From: an uncultured marine group III euryarchaeote
GTDB taxonomy: Archaea > Thermoplasmatota > Poseidoniia > MGIII > CG-Epi1
Reading direction: 5' to 3'
Assembly: GCA_902627615.1 (NCBI GenBank)
Contig: CACOJW010000012.1
Span: forward strand, 1-40,958
Length of the DNA stretch: 40,958 nt
The notes beneath the pieces were generated by a model. The model was not told the DNA's origin, did no database searches, and was given only the letters and a program-made list of their open reading frames with translations. Below are positions 32,667-40,119 of this stretch, in pieces. Numbering within the stretch: position 1 is the stretch's first letter; the number at the start of each line of letters is the position of its first letter. Both the position numbers and the translations under genes were made by a program.

Positions 32667-32921
32667 ATGAGCAATAATATCTATGTTGGAAACTTGCCAT
32701 GGGCTTACAGAGACGACAAATTGAAAGAACTGTTTGAAGAGCATGGAGAAGTTACGTCTGCAAAAGTGATTGTAGACCGCATGAGCGGCAGAAGCCGTGG
32801 ATTTGGATTTGTCGAAATGGCAAGCGAAGACGAGGCTGCAGCAGCCATCGAAGCCCTAAATGGCTACGATGCTGAGGGCCGTGAATTAAAGGTGAACGAG
32901 GCCAAACCTCGAGATGGTTGA
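32667..32921 (+). CDS. Small RRM (RNA recognition motif) RNA-binding protein
   Basis: This 84-residue protein is essentially one RRM domain. RNP2 is IYVGNLPW (residues 5-12) and RNP1 is SRGFGFVEM (about 43-51), with the exposed aromatic residues that stack on RNA. Such single-RRM proteins are typical of cyanobacteria and other bacteria and of eukaryotes, and rare in archaea. Codon and base use is more GC-rich than the neighbours (for example the run encoding DEAAAAIEALNGYDA), which fits transfer. It overlaps the following DUF1295 gene by 8 nt. An RNA-chaperone role is inferred. Confidence 0.93.
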   Translation: MSNNIYVGNLPWAYRDDKLKELFEEHGEVTSAKVIVDRMSGRSRGFGFVEMASEDEAAAAIEALNGYDAEGRELKVNEAKPRDG

Positions 32922-33687
32922 ATTAATAGAAGGCGACGAAAATTTTATTCTGATTTCACTGTTGGTCACAGTGTGTATGCAAATGAGCTTCTTTGCTATA
33001 GCGTATACGCTGCAAATTGACAAAGTAACTGATTTTGCAGGTACTTCTAATTTCTTAGTTTTAGCTATATTTACACTATGGCTAAGCGAAGATCTTTCTT
33101 TTCCTAAAATCTTAGGATCTCTTATGGTCATTGTATGGTCGCTAAGGCTTGGAATATACTTAACCTACAGGATTATGGTCTGGGGTGAAGACAATCGCTT
33201 TGATGAACTTAGAACTAAATTCTGGAGTTTTCTAGGATTTTGGATTTACCAAATTTTATGGGTCTTTCTAACTTCACTGCCTGTAATTTATTTCAATAGT
33301 TTAGAATCGCCGCCTGAGATAACCGGTTTGGCTGCTATAGGTTTAGCTATGTTTGTTACTGGATTTATCATTGAAGCTTGGGCAGATTATACTAAATTTA
33401 ATCATAAACTGCATGGTGAAAAATGGTGCACCGATGGGCTTTGGAAATATAGTCGACATCCAAATTATTTCGGAAATATTCTTCTGTGGTTCGGTATTTT
33501 TATTTTCTGTTTTGCCTATGATGTTCCTCTCTGGACAATAATAGGTCCTCTATGGACTACATTCTTACTAGTGTTCGTTAGCGGATTGCCTTTCTTAGAG
33601 GCTTCCGCGGATAAGAAATACGGAACAGACGAAGGCTATCTAAAATACAAAAATGAAACTTCTATCCTAATTCCCTGGTTCAAATAA
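32914..33687 (+). CDS. DUF1295 membrane protein (steroid 5-alpha-reductase-like)
   Basis: A 257-residue protein with about six membrane helices. The C-terminal signature is GLWKYSRHPNYFGNILLWFG, then FLEASADKKYG...YLKYKNETSILIPW, which matches the DUF1295/steroid reductase/isoprenylcysteine methyltransferase-like superfamily that binds a cofactor at the RHPNYFG site. ATG at 32914 lies inside the RRM gene (8-nt overlap), so translation is probably coupled. The substrate is unknown; a lipid is likely. Confidence 0.85.
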   Translation: MVELIEGDENFILISLLVTVCMQMSFFAIAYTLQIDKVTDFAGTSNFLVLAIFTLWLSEDLSFPKILGSLMVIVWSLRLGIYLTYRIMVWGEDNRFDELRTKFWSFLGFWIYQILWVFLTSLPVIYFNSLESPPEITGLAAIGLAMFVTGFIIEAWADYTKFNHKLHGEKWCTDGLWKYSRHPNYFGNILLWFGIFIFCFAYDVPLWTIIGPLWTTFLLVFVSGLPFLEASADKKYGTDEGYLKYKNETSILIPWFK

Positions 33688-33735
33688 AGCTCCGAAGCAT
33701 TCTTTTAGCAGATTTTAGAATGCAAAACAGAATCA

Positions 33736-34353
33736 ATGATAATTGAACAAATACCCATAGGGCCAATGGCCAATTTTGGTTATATTCTCGGCTGTGAAGA
33801 AACGAGAATTGCTGCACTGATTGATCCTGCTTTTGAGCCTGAAAAATTAATTGCAAGGGCAAGGAAACTTGATTTAGATGTTGAATGGATTTTGAATACT
33901 CACGGCCATTTTGATCACATAAACGGAAATGAGGTTGCCGTTGAAATGACTGGAGCGAAAATTATAGCATACCATGGGGCCACATTTCATGCTGATCAGA
34001 AGGTGGATCATGGGGACAGAATAAAAATTGGAAATTTACATATTGATATTTTGTTTACTCCTGGTCATTGTCCTGATGAAATTTGCTTTTTTGTAAACAG
34101 TCAAGTAATTTTTACTGGTGATGTCTTGTTTGTAGGAGAATGTGGTCGAACTGATTTACCAGGAAGCAACGTAGAAGACATGTACATTTCACTATTCCAA
34201 ACTTTAGCATCTATTCCTGATGATGTGGACATGTTTCCAGGGCATGACTATGGAAGTAGTCCCATGTCTACAATGGGGTTTGAACGCGCAAACAATTATG
34301 TTCTAAAGCCCCGTTCCCTAAGTGAATTTGTTTCTTTTATGGAGGAACCATAA
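33736..34353 (+). CDS. Metallo-beta-lactamase fold hydrolase (GloB/persulfide dioxygenase-like)
   Basis: A 205-residue enzyme with the metal motif THGHFDH (H56, H58, D60, H61), a further His in FTPGHCPDE, the bridging Asp in FTGDVLF and the last His in PGHDYGS. GECGRTDLPGSN resembles the loop in glyoxalase II and ETHE1-type persulfide dioxygenases. Its substrate is therefore probably a thioester or persulfide, but this is uncertain. It ends 2 nt before the DUF4149 gene, so they form an operon. Confidence 0.88.
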   Translation: MIIEQIPIGPMANFGYILGCEETRIAALIDPAFEPEKLIARARKLDLDVEWILNTHGHFDHINGNEVAVEMTGAKIIAYHGATFHADQKVDHGDRIKIGNLHIDILFTPGHCPDEICFFVNSQVIFTGDVLFVGECGRTDLPGSNVEDMYISLFQTLASIPDDVDMFPGHDYGSSPMSTMGFERANNYVLKPRSLSEFVSFMEEP

Positions 34354-34355
34354 AT

Positions 34356-34739
34356 ATGCAGGATTTTTTACCAGGTTTAATTGTTGGAGCTATTATTCTT
34401 CAAGTTACAATAATTGCCCCTTCCATGTTCAGAACATTAGATTTAGAAAATTTTGGTAAAGCAATAAGGGCAATATGGCCAAAATTTTTTGCAATGATTG
34501 CAATACTTGGTGCCTTATCAACTGCTGTTGTATATTTGCACAACGACAATTCATTTTACGCACTTATTATTTCAGTTACTACTACCGTTTTAGCTACTAT
34601 TTGTTACGCCATCATTCCGGCTACAAACAGAGCTACTGATGAAGGTGATCAAAAAACTTTCAACATATTGCATAGAATTAGCGTAGGTTTTACGATTACC
34701 ATACTCATCTTAAATATAGCATTTCCTTTTTTGTCCTAA
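34356..34739 (+). CDS. DUF4149-like four-helix membrane protein
   Basis: The protein has 127 residues and four predicted membrane helices. The first helix ends in IIAPSMFRTLD followed by FGKAIRAIWPKFF, and the third loop has PATNRATDEGDQKTF then LHRISVG. This pattern matches the DUF4149/TMEM205-like family of unknown function. It lies 2 nt after the MBL hydrolase gene. Confidence 0.7.
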   Translation: MQDFLPGLIVGAIILQVTIIAPSMFRTLDLENFGKAIRAIWPKFFAMIAILGALSTAVVYLHNDNSFYALIISVTTTVLATICYAIIPATNRATDEGDQKTFNILHRISVGFTITILILNIAFPFLS

Positions 34740-34740
34740 T

Positions 34741-34866
34741 ATGTCTGAAGAAGATTCGCTCTGTGAAGAGTGTAGTAAGAAATCATGGGATATACAATCA
34801 CTTGGAAAGAAACTTTGTAACGATTGTTACGGTATTACTTATCGCCAAGCGCACGAAAGTTGGTAG
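34741..34866 (+). CDS. Mini zinc-ribbon protein (41 residues)
   Basis: The ATG comes 1 nt after the stop of the DUF4149 gene, so translation is probably coupled. The product has two CxxC pairs, LCEECSKK and LCNDCYG, 18 residues apart, the pattern of a small zinc ribbon or zinc knuckle. No enzyme domain fits in this length; a protein- or RNA-binding role is inferred. A very similar mini protein is encoded on the other strand at 34910-35011. Confidence 0.6.
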   Translation: MSEEDSLCEECSKKSWDIQSLGKKLCNDCYGITYRQAHESW

Positions 34867-34909
34867 ATGTTAATTTAATACTAAAGAATTATATCTTCCA
34901 GAATTAATG

Positions 34910-35011
34910 TTAACATGAGCTGCAAACATACAACAACTTGTTATCTGTTGTTACTGCTTCAACTGACCATTCCTTTTCTTGACATCTTTCGCAGACATTT
35001 GATGCTGTCAT
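34910..35011 (-). CDS. Mini zinc-ribbon protein (33 residues), opposite strand
   Basis: On the minus strand a 33-residue frame (MTASNVCERCQEKEWS... YVCSSC) carries two CxxC pairs with the same CxxCxxKxW layout as the protein at 34741-34866 (CEECSKKSW versus CERCQEKEW). A TATA-like box about 25 nt upstream of the ATG supports expression from a leaderless transcript. The two genes converge, so they may be diverged copies of one gene. Confidence 0.5.
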   Translation of the reverse strand: MTASNVCERCQEKEWSVEAVTTDNKLLYVCSSC

Positions 35012-35030
35012 AATTTTTTTTATTTCATGG

Positions 35031-35040
35031 GTATATAAAT
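35031..35040 (-). promoter_or_regulatory. TATA box of the 33-residue zinc-ribbon gene
   Basis: The minus strand reads atttatatac, centred about 25 nt before the ATG at 35011. Confidence 0.5.
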
Positions 35041-35108
35041 ATTAATTTATAGTGGGTAACCAAAAACATCTAAATTGAGCTTAATGCACCTCGCTAATGC
35101 ACTGAATG

Positions 35109-35117
35109 CTATAAATA
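35109..35117 (+). promoter_or_regulatory. TATA box of the acidic secreted peptide gene
   Basis: The sequence ctataaata is centred about 27 nt before ATG 35140, consistent with a leaderless transcript. Confidence 0.55.
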
Positions 35118-35139
35118 TCTCATTTTTAAATGTCAAATA

Positions 35140-35364
35140 ATGTACAAATATTTTACTATTTTTGCAATGTTAATTTTAGCTGCTTTTGCGGGAATTAATA
35201 GTGATTTATTTGCTGAAAATTCTAGTGATGAAGAAGTCTCCGATGCAGTCATAGAGAATGAAGACGAAGATGAAGACGAAGATGAAGACGAGGATGAAGA
35301 CGAAGATGAAGACGAAGATGAAGACGAGGATGAAGACGAGGATGACTTTCCAGTCTTACCATAA
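35140..35364 (+). CDS. Small secreted poly-(Glu-Asp) protein
   Basis: A 74-residue protein. Residues 1-25 are a signal peptide (YKYFTIFAMLILAAFAG core), followed by SSDEEVSDAV and then an uninterrupted alternating Glu/Asp run of about 29 residues ending in DFPVLP. The run is encoded by seven 12-bp units. Such a strongly acidic surface peptide would bind divalent cations; Ca2+ or other metals are guesses. The TATA box at 35109-35117 supports real expression. Confidence 0.65.
   Translation: MYKYFTIFAMLILAAFAGINSDLFAENSSDEEVSDAVIENEDEDEDEDEDEDEDEDEDEDEDEDEDEDDFPVLP
35260..35343 (+). repeat. 12-bp tandem repeat x7 coding (Glu-Asp)n
   Basis: Seven in-frame copies of gaagacgaagat or gaagacgaggat. 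Because the unit is a multiple of three, slippage changes the length of the acidic tail without breaking the frame. Confidence 0.85.
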
Positions 35365-35402
35365 ATTTTCATTCTACGACGAGTCGTCGAAAAAAGTTCT
35401 GG

Positions 35403-35486
35403 CGCCAGGGGAGAGATTTGAACTCCCGAGGGATTACTCCCAGTGGTTTTCGAGACCACCGCAATACCGGGCTATGCGACCCTGGC
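35403..35486 (-). tRNA. tRNA-Ser (anticodon CGA)
   Basis: A class II tRNA of 84 nt on the minus strand: acceptor GCCAGGG pairs with CCCTGGC, the anticodon stem GTGGT/ACCAC encloses loop CTCGAAA (anticodon CGA), then a long variable arm (TGGGAGTAATCCCTC) and T arm GGGAG-TTCAAAT-CTCTC/C region. The discriminator is G and CCA is encoded at 35400-35402. Confidence 0.95.
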
Positions 35487-35559
35487 TACTATCCTGTCCA
35501 GATAAGTTGGCTCTTAATATTCACGGTAAGTATTATTCCTCCTTTGTAATCAGCCTAAT

Positions 35560-35766
35560 ATGGAATGGCAAGTAACTATTGATGATAACATTCAAAGTGT
35601 AGATTTACCAGAAGGCGCCACAGCATCTAACCTTGTAGAATATTTGAAGTTACATCCAGATAGTTTGCTAGTCGTGACAGATGAAGAAAAAATGATCCCC
35701 ATTCCTCTAATTTCAAAATTGCCTGATAAACCAATAAGAATTATCCTAGTTGCATCTGGCGGATAA
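35560..35766 (+). CDS. Ubiquitin-like ThiS/MoaD-family protein (SAMP-like)
   Basis: A 68-residue beta-grasp protein ending in ASGG, the diglycine that is adenylated and either thiocarboxylated (sulfur carrier in molybdopterin, thiamine or tRNA thiolation) or joined to lysines as an archaeal small modifier. Start with WQVTIDDNIQSVDLPEG, then a helix SNLVEYLKLHPDSLLVV and final strand PIRIILVASGG. No E1-like or target gene lies nearby, so its pathway cannot be named. Confidence 0.82.
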   Translation: MEWQVTIDDNIQSVDLPEGATASNLVEYLKLHPDSLLVVTDEEKMIPIPLISKLPDKPIRIILVASGG

Positions 35767-35815
35767 CATAGAATATTATTTATTAGCAGGGATTATCGCA
35801 CCGAAGTAAAGAGCA

Positions 35816-38800
35816 ATGCCTAGAAAAAAAAATGAAAAGAAAGAAGCCAAAAAAAGCAACGCTTCTAAGAATGCTAAACGAGCAAAAAATACTCCTAAAA
35901 AAGAAACTGCTAAAACAAAAACTAAGCAAACCACATTAAAGGAAGAAACTAAGGGTCGTTTGGTAGTATCTCAGCATGAAAAAGATGAAATTGATGCCGT
36001 AATAGACACATTTTGGCTTTTAATTGATAATCTGAGGAAAGCTCCACGCCATCTTATGGCTATCGGATTTATTATTTTACTAATTGGCTCTACTTTTTCA
36101 GGATGGGCTCAAGAAGTAGTAGGGCAAGAAAAAGCCGGACTATGGTATGCCATCACCGAGGATGAAGATGATCTAATCATCGATCCAAGTGGCGACTTCC
36201 CGGACTTTTCAGCTGGCGATGAAATACGTGTGGGGGGTTCTATTACTGACATTCACTATTTTGGTTCCGTAGAAGATTACCGGGCAAATGATACGTTTTA
36301 TGCGCCGTATCCTGTTCCTGGCGAAGGGCTTGAGAAATCGATGGCTCCTGGAGATAAATTCAACGTAATTAATGAAGCAAATATCAGTACCTTATTTGCT
36401 ACCACAGGATATGGGACCCAAAATGAGGCCTCCTCTATAAACTACGCCAATGGAGAGACTATAGATTCAGATTCGTTACCCATAAAAAAAGAATATAAGA
36501 ATACTAATCTCGGTTCTGCCCTTTTCACAAATTTAGAATTTAAAGATGTGATTTTTTCAAATGTGATATTTGATGATACATTTTTCATTAGTTGTTCATT
36601 TGAAAGAGTTGCTTTCTATAATGTTGAAATAAATCGTGCTATATTTTCAAATAATACATTTGATACTGTTGTTTTTAACAACGTTACTATTTCTGATAGC
36701 AGAATTGAAAATGCAGAATTTGAAACTTTATGGGTCAAAAAAACTCGATTTAACAACACTGACTTTGATAGGGCAAATATTGTAGGTTCTAAATGGTCAT
36801 ATTCATCTTTAGAAAATGGGACTTTTTTGAGAAGTAACCTTGATGTCGTAATTTTTAGATCGCTTTATGTCGAAAATTTCGTAATGATTTTATCTGATAT
36901 TAAGAATAACATTGACGCCCCCTTAACATCGAATTTTGATTTTACAAAAATTAAAATCGGAGAAAGTGAAATTCGGGTCGCAGGAGATATTGAATCTCAA
37001 TATGCTATCGGTGCGCAAGTTTATTTTGGCGGTACAAAAGTTAAGAACGGAGGAGAAGGGGCCGGTACTGCTGGAAAAATAGGTGGATGGCTAGAGGGAA
37101 GTGTTCAAGGAGAAGGATTTAGGACGTCTGGACAAGGGAATATCTCCTATGATTTAGAACATGAATACTTATCTGTAGAGGCTAAAAACATTAAACTAAC
37201 TTTTTGGTGGAATTTTCTGTTTGACGCAATAGCCTTTTTAGGATTTGGAGTATTAATTTATGCAGTTGGTGGACAAGATACTATTCTTGGATTACTACGA
37301 TTCTTTTCTCCATTCATTATGACTGGAGCGTTCTTTGCATTTATGTTCTTGACGATGAGTCAGAGAGACTTCTTAATTTTGAGTCAATTGATGCTTGTTT
37401 ATTTCGTACCTCCGTTTGGTAAAGGAACTGTTATTCCTGGTGGTATTGCCGTTGGAATTAATCCATGGTCTTTAGCTGTAGCAACAGCCTTCGTCGATGT
37501 TGCTGTTGGTGTTTTCTTAACTTGGAATTTTGATTTAGCAAAAAAGATACCTTTCATTGGAAGTGGAATCACAAGAGTACAACGTAAAGGTCAAGACATG
37601 TTGAAGTCTTTACCTTGGCTAGAAAGGGCGTCTTTCGTTGGTATTGTTGTATTTGTTATGTTTCCCTTCCAAGGTTCAGGAGCTGTTGGTGGAACTATAC
37701 TCGGAAGAGCAATTGGTCTGTCTCCTAACAAAAACTTGGCTGCTGTAACAATTGGGGCTGTTAGTGGATCATTTTTACTTTCCGCATCTATTGTATACGG
37801 ATTAGGAGTTATTGCAATCTTGGCTCCAATTCAGGTTGCGGTAGCTGTTCTATTCTTAGGATTCTTAGTTGCTATTGTGTTTATGTACCAACACTGGGAC
37901 GATATTTCTATGGATGAAGTAACGCAAACTTTAGGGTTACACAAAGAGGGAATTATCGGAGCTCCATTAACTGCTGCTGGAGGGCTCGTTGGATCTGCTG
38001 GAGGAACTGTTCTAAAAGTAGCAGGAGATACTGGAAAAACAGTTGTAACTGCTGCAGATAGCACTGGAAAAATGATTACAAAGACAACTGGTGACCTTGT
38101 TGGGGGTTTTTTAGGCTCCCTCACTGAAGACAGATATGATTTTGCTGACCCAAATCAACCGCTTGAACTCGAATCGGGAGTTTTAGTTTCAATGCCTGAA
38201 GACGGTGCAAGAAACACTGTTGTTGTTACTGGTGGTGCAGGATTTATTGGATCTCATCTAGTTGATAGGCTGGTAAAACGTGACGAACATGTTGTTGTTC
38301 TCGATAATTTTTCATCTGGCCAACTAGAATTTTTATATGATTCTGTAGAAGAGATTACTGTTATTGATATTGATTTGTTAAAAGATGATTTTGAAAAATA
38401 TTTACAAGGTGCAAAAATTGTTTACCATTTAGCTGCAAACCCCGAAGTTCAATTAGGAATTACTAAACCGGAAGTTATGCAAGAGCAAAATGTTGATGTA
38501 ACTGAAAGAGTTTTAGAAGCAATGAAAAACGTTGGATGTGATAGAATTGTTTTCACATCTACATCTACTGTTTATGGCGATGCAAAGAAAATACCAACTC
38601 CCGAAACGGCTGAATTAAAGCCAATTTCTGCCTACGGTTCTAGTAAATTAGATGCTGAGAAACTAATTGAAAAATATTGTAAAGAGCATGATTTCATGGG
38701 CGTTTCCTATAGATTTGCAAACTGTGTCGGACCAAGGAGTAATCATGGAGTGACATATGATTTTGTTAACAAATTAAAAGACAATCCAAAGGAATTAGAA

Positions 38801-39157
38801 ATTTTAGGGGATGGAAAACAACACAAGTCATACTTCCACGTTGAAGATTGTATTTCTGGAATGCTGGCAAAAGCTCCTGCTGAATTATGTGAAAAAGGGG
38901 AATTTGTAGCATTAAATGTTGGATCAAAAGATGCAATTAGTGTTGTAACTTTAGCTAATGAAGTTTGTAAAGCTCTAAAATTAAAAGATGTTGAATACAA
39001 ATTTACTGGTGGTATCGATGGTGGAAGAGGCTGGAAAGGGGACGTAAAGAAAATGAGATTGGATATCAAACAATTGAAATCTCACGGTTGGGATCCTCAG
39101 TATACTAGCAGAAAGGCCATTAACGAAACTGCAAAATGGCTTGACGAAAATTATTAA
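35816..39157 (+). CDS. Four-part fusion: pentapeptide-like ectodomain, small-multidrug-export-like membrane domain and NAD-dependent sugar epimerase
   Basis: One frame of 1113 residues. Residues 1-60 are Lys/Ala-rich and basic. A membrane helix (79-100) is followed by an extracytoplasmic part with pentapeptide-like repeats of the F-x-N/D-x-x-F type (about 232-345). A hydrophobic region (about 462-740) contains FVPPFGKGTVIPGG and FPFQGSGAVGGTILGR, matching the COG2426 'small multidrug export' family. A Gly/Thr-rich amphipathic linker leads to an extended SDR epimerase (about 800-1113): TGGAGFIGSHL for NAD, STSTVYGD, AYGSSK (Y-x3-K), RFANCVGPRSNHG and SYFHVEDC. The epimerase resembles UDP-glucose 4-epimerase. 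ATG 38192 (residue 793) could be an internal start, but no stop separates the parts. A link to surface glycan export is inferred. Confidence 0.88.
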   Translation: MPRKKNEKKEAKKSNASKNAKRAKNTPKKETAKTKTKQTTLKEETKGRLVVSQHEKDEIDAVIDTFWLLIDNLRKAPRHLMAIGFIILLIGSTFSGWAQEVVGQEKAGLWYAITEDEDDLIIDPSGDFPDFSAGDEIRVGGSITDIHYFGSVEDYRANDTFYAPYPVPGEGLEKSMAPGDKFNVINEANISTLFATTGYGTQNEASSINYANGETIDSDSLPIKKEYKNTNLGSALFTNLEFKDVIFSNVIFDDTFFISCSFERVAFYNVEINRAIFSNNTFDTVVFNNVTISDSRIENAEFETLWVKKTRFNNTDFDRANIVGSKWSYSSLENGTFLRSNLDVVIFRSLYVENFVMILSDIKNNIDAPLTSNFDFTKIKIGESEIRVAGDIESQYAIGAQVYFGGTKVKNGGEGAGTAGKIGGWLEGSVQGEGFRTSGQGNISYDLEHEYLSVEAKNIKLTFWWNFLFDAIAFLGFGVLIYAVGGQDTILGLLRFFSPFIMTGAFFAFMFLTMSQRDFLILSQLMLVYFVPPFGKGTVIPGGIAVGINPWSLAVATAFVDVAVGVFLTWNFDLAKKIPFIGSGITRVQRKGQDMLKSLPWLERASFVGIVVFVMFPFQGSGAVGGTILGRAIGLSPNKNLAAVTIGAVSGSFLLSASIVYGLGVIAILAPIQVAVAVLFLGFLVAIVFMYQHWDDISMDEVTQTLGLHKEGIIGAPLTAAGGLVGSAGGTVLKVAGDTGKTVVTAADSTGKMITKTTGDLVGGFLGSLTEDRYDFADPNQPLELESGVLVSMPEDGARNTVVVTGGAGFIGSHLVDRLVKRDEHVVVLDNFSSGQLEFLYDSVEEITVIDIDLLKDDFEKYLQGAKIVYHLAANPEVQLGITKPEVMQEQNVDVTERVLEAMKNVGCDRIVFTSTSTVYGDAKKIPTPETAELKPISAYGSSKLDAEKLIEKYCKEHDFMGVSYRFANCVGPRSNHGVTYDFVNKLKDNPKELEILGDGKQHKSYFHVEDCISGMLAKAPAELCEKGEFVALNVGSKDAISVVTLANEVCKALKLKDVEYKFTGGIDGGRGWKGDVKKMRLDIKQLKSHGWDPQYTSRKAINETAKWLDENY

Positions 39158-39181
39158 GTTGGACTCTCGAAGGCCAAATTA

Positions 39182-39256
39182 GCTCCTGTAGTGTAGTCCG
39201 GCCCATCATTTCGGCTTCTCGAGCCGAGCACCCGGGTTCAAATCCCGGCGGGAGCA
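39182..39256 (+). tRNA. tRNA-Glu (anticodon CUC)
   Basis: A 75-nt cloverleaf: acceptor GCTCCTG pairs with CGGGAGC (one T-G), anticodon stem TCGGC/GCCGA with loop TTCTCGA (anticodon CTC), T arm CCGGG-TTCAAAT-CCCGG. The discriminator is A and CCA is encoded at 39257-39259. It starts 24 nt after the epimerase fusion stop. Confidence 0.95.
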
Positions 39257-39318
39257 CCAAATTTAATTCAATAAAATATGCTATATTTCTGTTTTAAATA
39301 CAGTTACTAAAGGTAAAA

Positions 39319-39672
39319 TTAGGCCTTCTTGGTATTATCTTCGTTCATAATCACAATATGAGGTTCCCATGAATCCTCTGAATCTATCTCTGCAAAGGTT
39401 GCTAGGATTATCCTATCTCCTGGATTGGCCCTATGGGCTGCCGCACCGTTTACGCAAATTATTCCCTTTTCATCACCCTCATATTCCATTATGTATGTTG
39501 TTAATCTAGTTCCTTGAGTTATGTTCCACAGATGTACTTGCTCATACATCGTAAACTTACCTAATTTGATTAATTCTGGACTCAAGGCTACTGAACCTTC
39601 ATAATCCCTTAGAGCATGAGTTACAGTTGCATTATGCAACTTCGATTTCAATACCGTTATACTATGAGACAC
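39319..39672 (-). CDS. panD: Aspartate 1-decarboxylase (pyruvoyl type)
   Basis: This 117-residue enzyme makes beta-alanine for pantothenate and CoA. It is made as a proenzyme that cleaves itself between Gly and Ser; the site is DYEGSVAL with G26/S27. Other family landmarks are VLKSKLHNATVTHA, EQVHLWNI, GTRLTTYIM, GIICVNGAAAHRANPGDRIIL. This is the bacterial type; most archaea use an unrelated PLP-dependent decarboxylase, so transfer from bacteria is likely. The start is GTG at 39672, with a TATA-like caatattta about 26 nt upstream (leaderless). Confidence 0.93.
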   Translation of the reverse strand: MSHSITVLKSKLHNATVTHALRDYEGSVALSPELIKLGKFTMYEQVHLWNITQGTRLTTYIMEYEGDEKGIICVNGAAAHRANPGDRIILATFAEIDSEDSWEPHIVIMNEDNTKKA

Positions 39673-39804
39673 AGATGTTTACTTAGACGGCGCTAAATAT
39701 TGATAATCTTAAATCCTAAAATTTATCTGAAAAAATTATTTCTGTAACAAAGTAACATAAAAGCATTTAAACGGTTCTTAGTTTAAAAAACTAAATCTAG
39801 TACC

Positions 39805-40119
39805 ATGTCCAAAATTAATTTAAGAGAGAAACGCGGACTCACTAATGGTAATGGATTAACTAACGGTAACGGACTCACTAATGGTAATGGGCTTACTAAT
39901 GGTAATGGATTAACTAATGGTAATGGGCTTACTAACGGTAATGGACTTACTAATGGTAATGGATTAACTAATGGTAATGGACTTACTAATGGTAACGGAT
40001 TAACTAATGGCAACGGACTTACTAATGCTCTCTGCAGGAGTTGTAACATAATTGTTTTTAGTTCCGCTAGGATTCATAGTTTTACGTGCAGAGTCGGTTG
40101 GAATAGCCTCTCCAGATAA
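39805..40119 (+). CDS. GLTNGN-repeat protein head, possibly detached from its body
   Basis: The frame begins MSKINLREKR and continues with ten exact GLTNGN units plus a partial GLTNA, then 30-odd residues (LCRSCNIIVF...) that are simply the antisense of the gene body at 40000-40958. From memory, Thermoplasmatota surface proteins begin with long TNG-type repeats followed by a membrane helix and IDGxxxDW domains. Here the helix and IDG-DW body exist next door but on the opposite strand. The frame is thus best read as the true 5' head of such a gene, with its body inverted, or as one of two such heads. Translation of the tail after 40026 is doubtful. Confidence 0.45.
   Translation: MSKINLREKRGLTNGNGLTNGNGLTNGNGLTNGNGLTNGNGLTNGNGLTNGNGLTNGNGLTNGNGLTNGNGLTNALCRSCNIIVFSSARIHSFTCRVGWNSLSR
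39835..40026 (+). repeat. 18-bp tandem repeat coding (GLTNGN)10 plus partial unit
   Basis: Ten in-frame 18-bp copies (39835-40014) of the type ggactyactaatggtaat, with mostly third-position changes, then a partial copy coding GLTN. The amino acid repeat is perfect while the DNA varies, so selection on the protein is indicated. The minus-strand gene at 40000-40958 reads into the end of it and stops there. Confidence 0.9.

Noticed and set aside
35133-35459. Minus-strand poly-Ser frame and plus-strand KMKTKMKT frame
   Set aside because: Both are shadows of the 12-bp (Glu-Asp) repeat; the signal peptide and TATA box belong to the plus-strand frame at 35140.
39835-40026. CRISPR-like array
   Set aside because: The 18-bp units are contiguous with no spacers and keep the reading frame; they are coding tandem repeats.
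39783-40049. Minus-strand PLPLVSPLPLVN repeat frame
   Set aside because: It is the antisense of the GLTNGN repeat; third-position variation fits coding on the plus strand.
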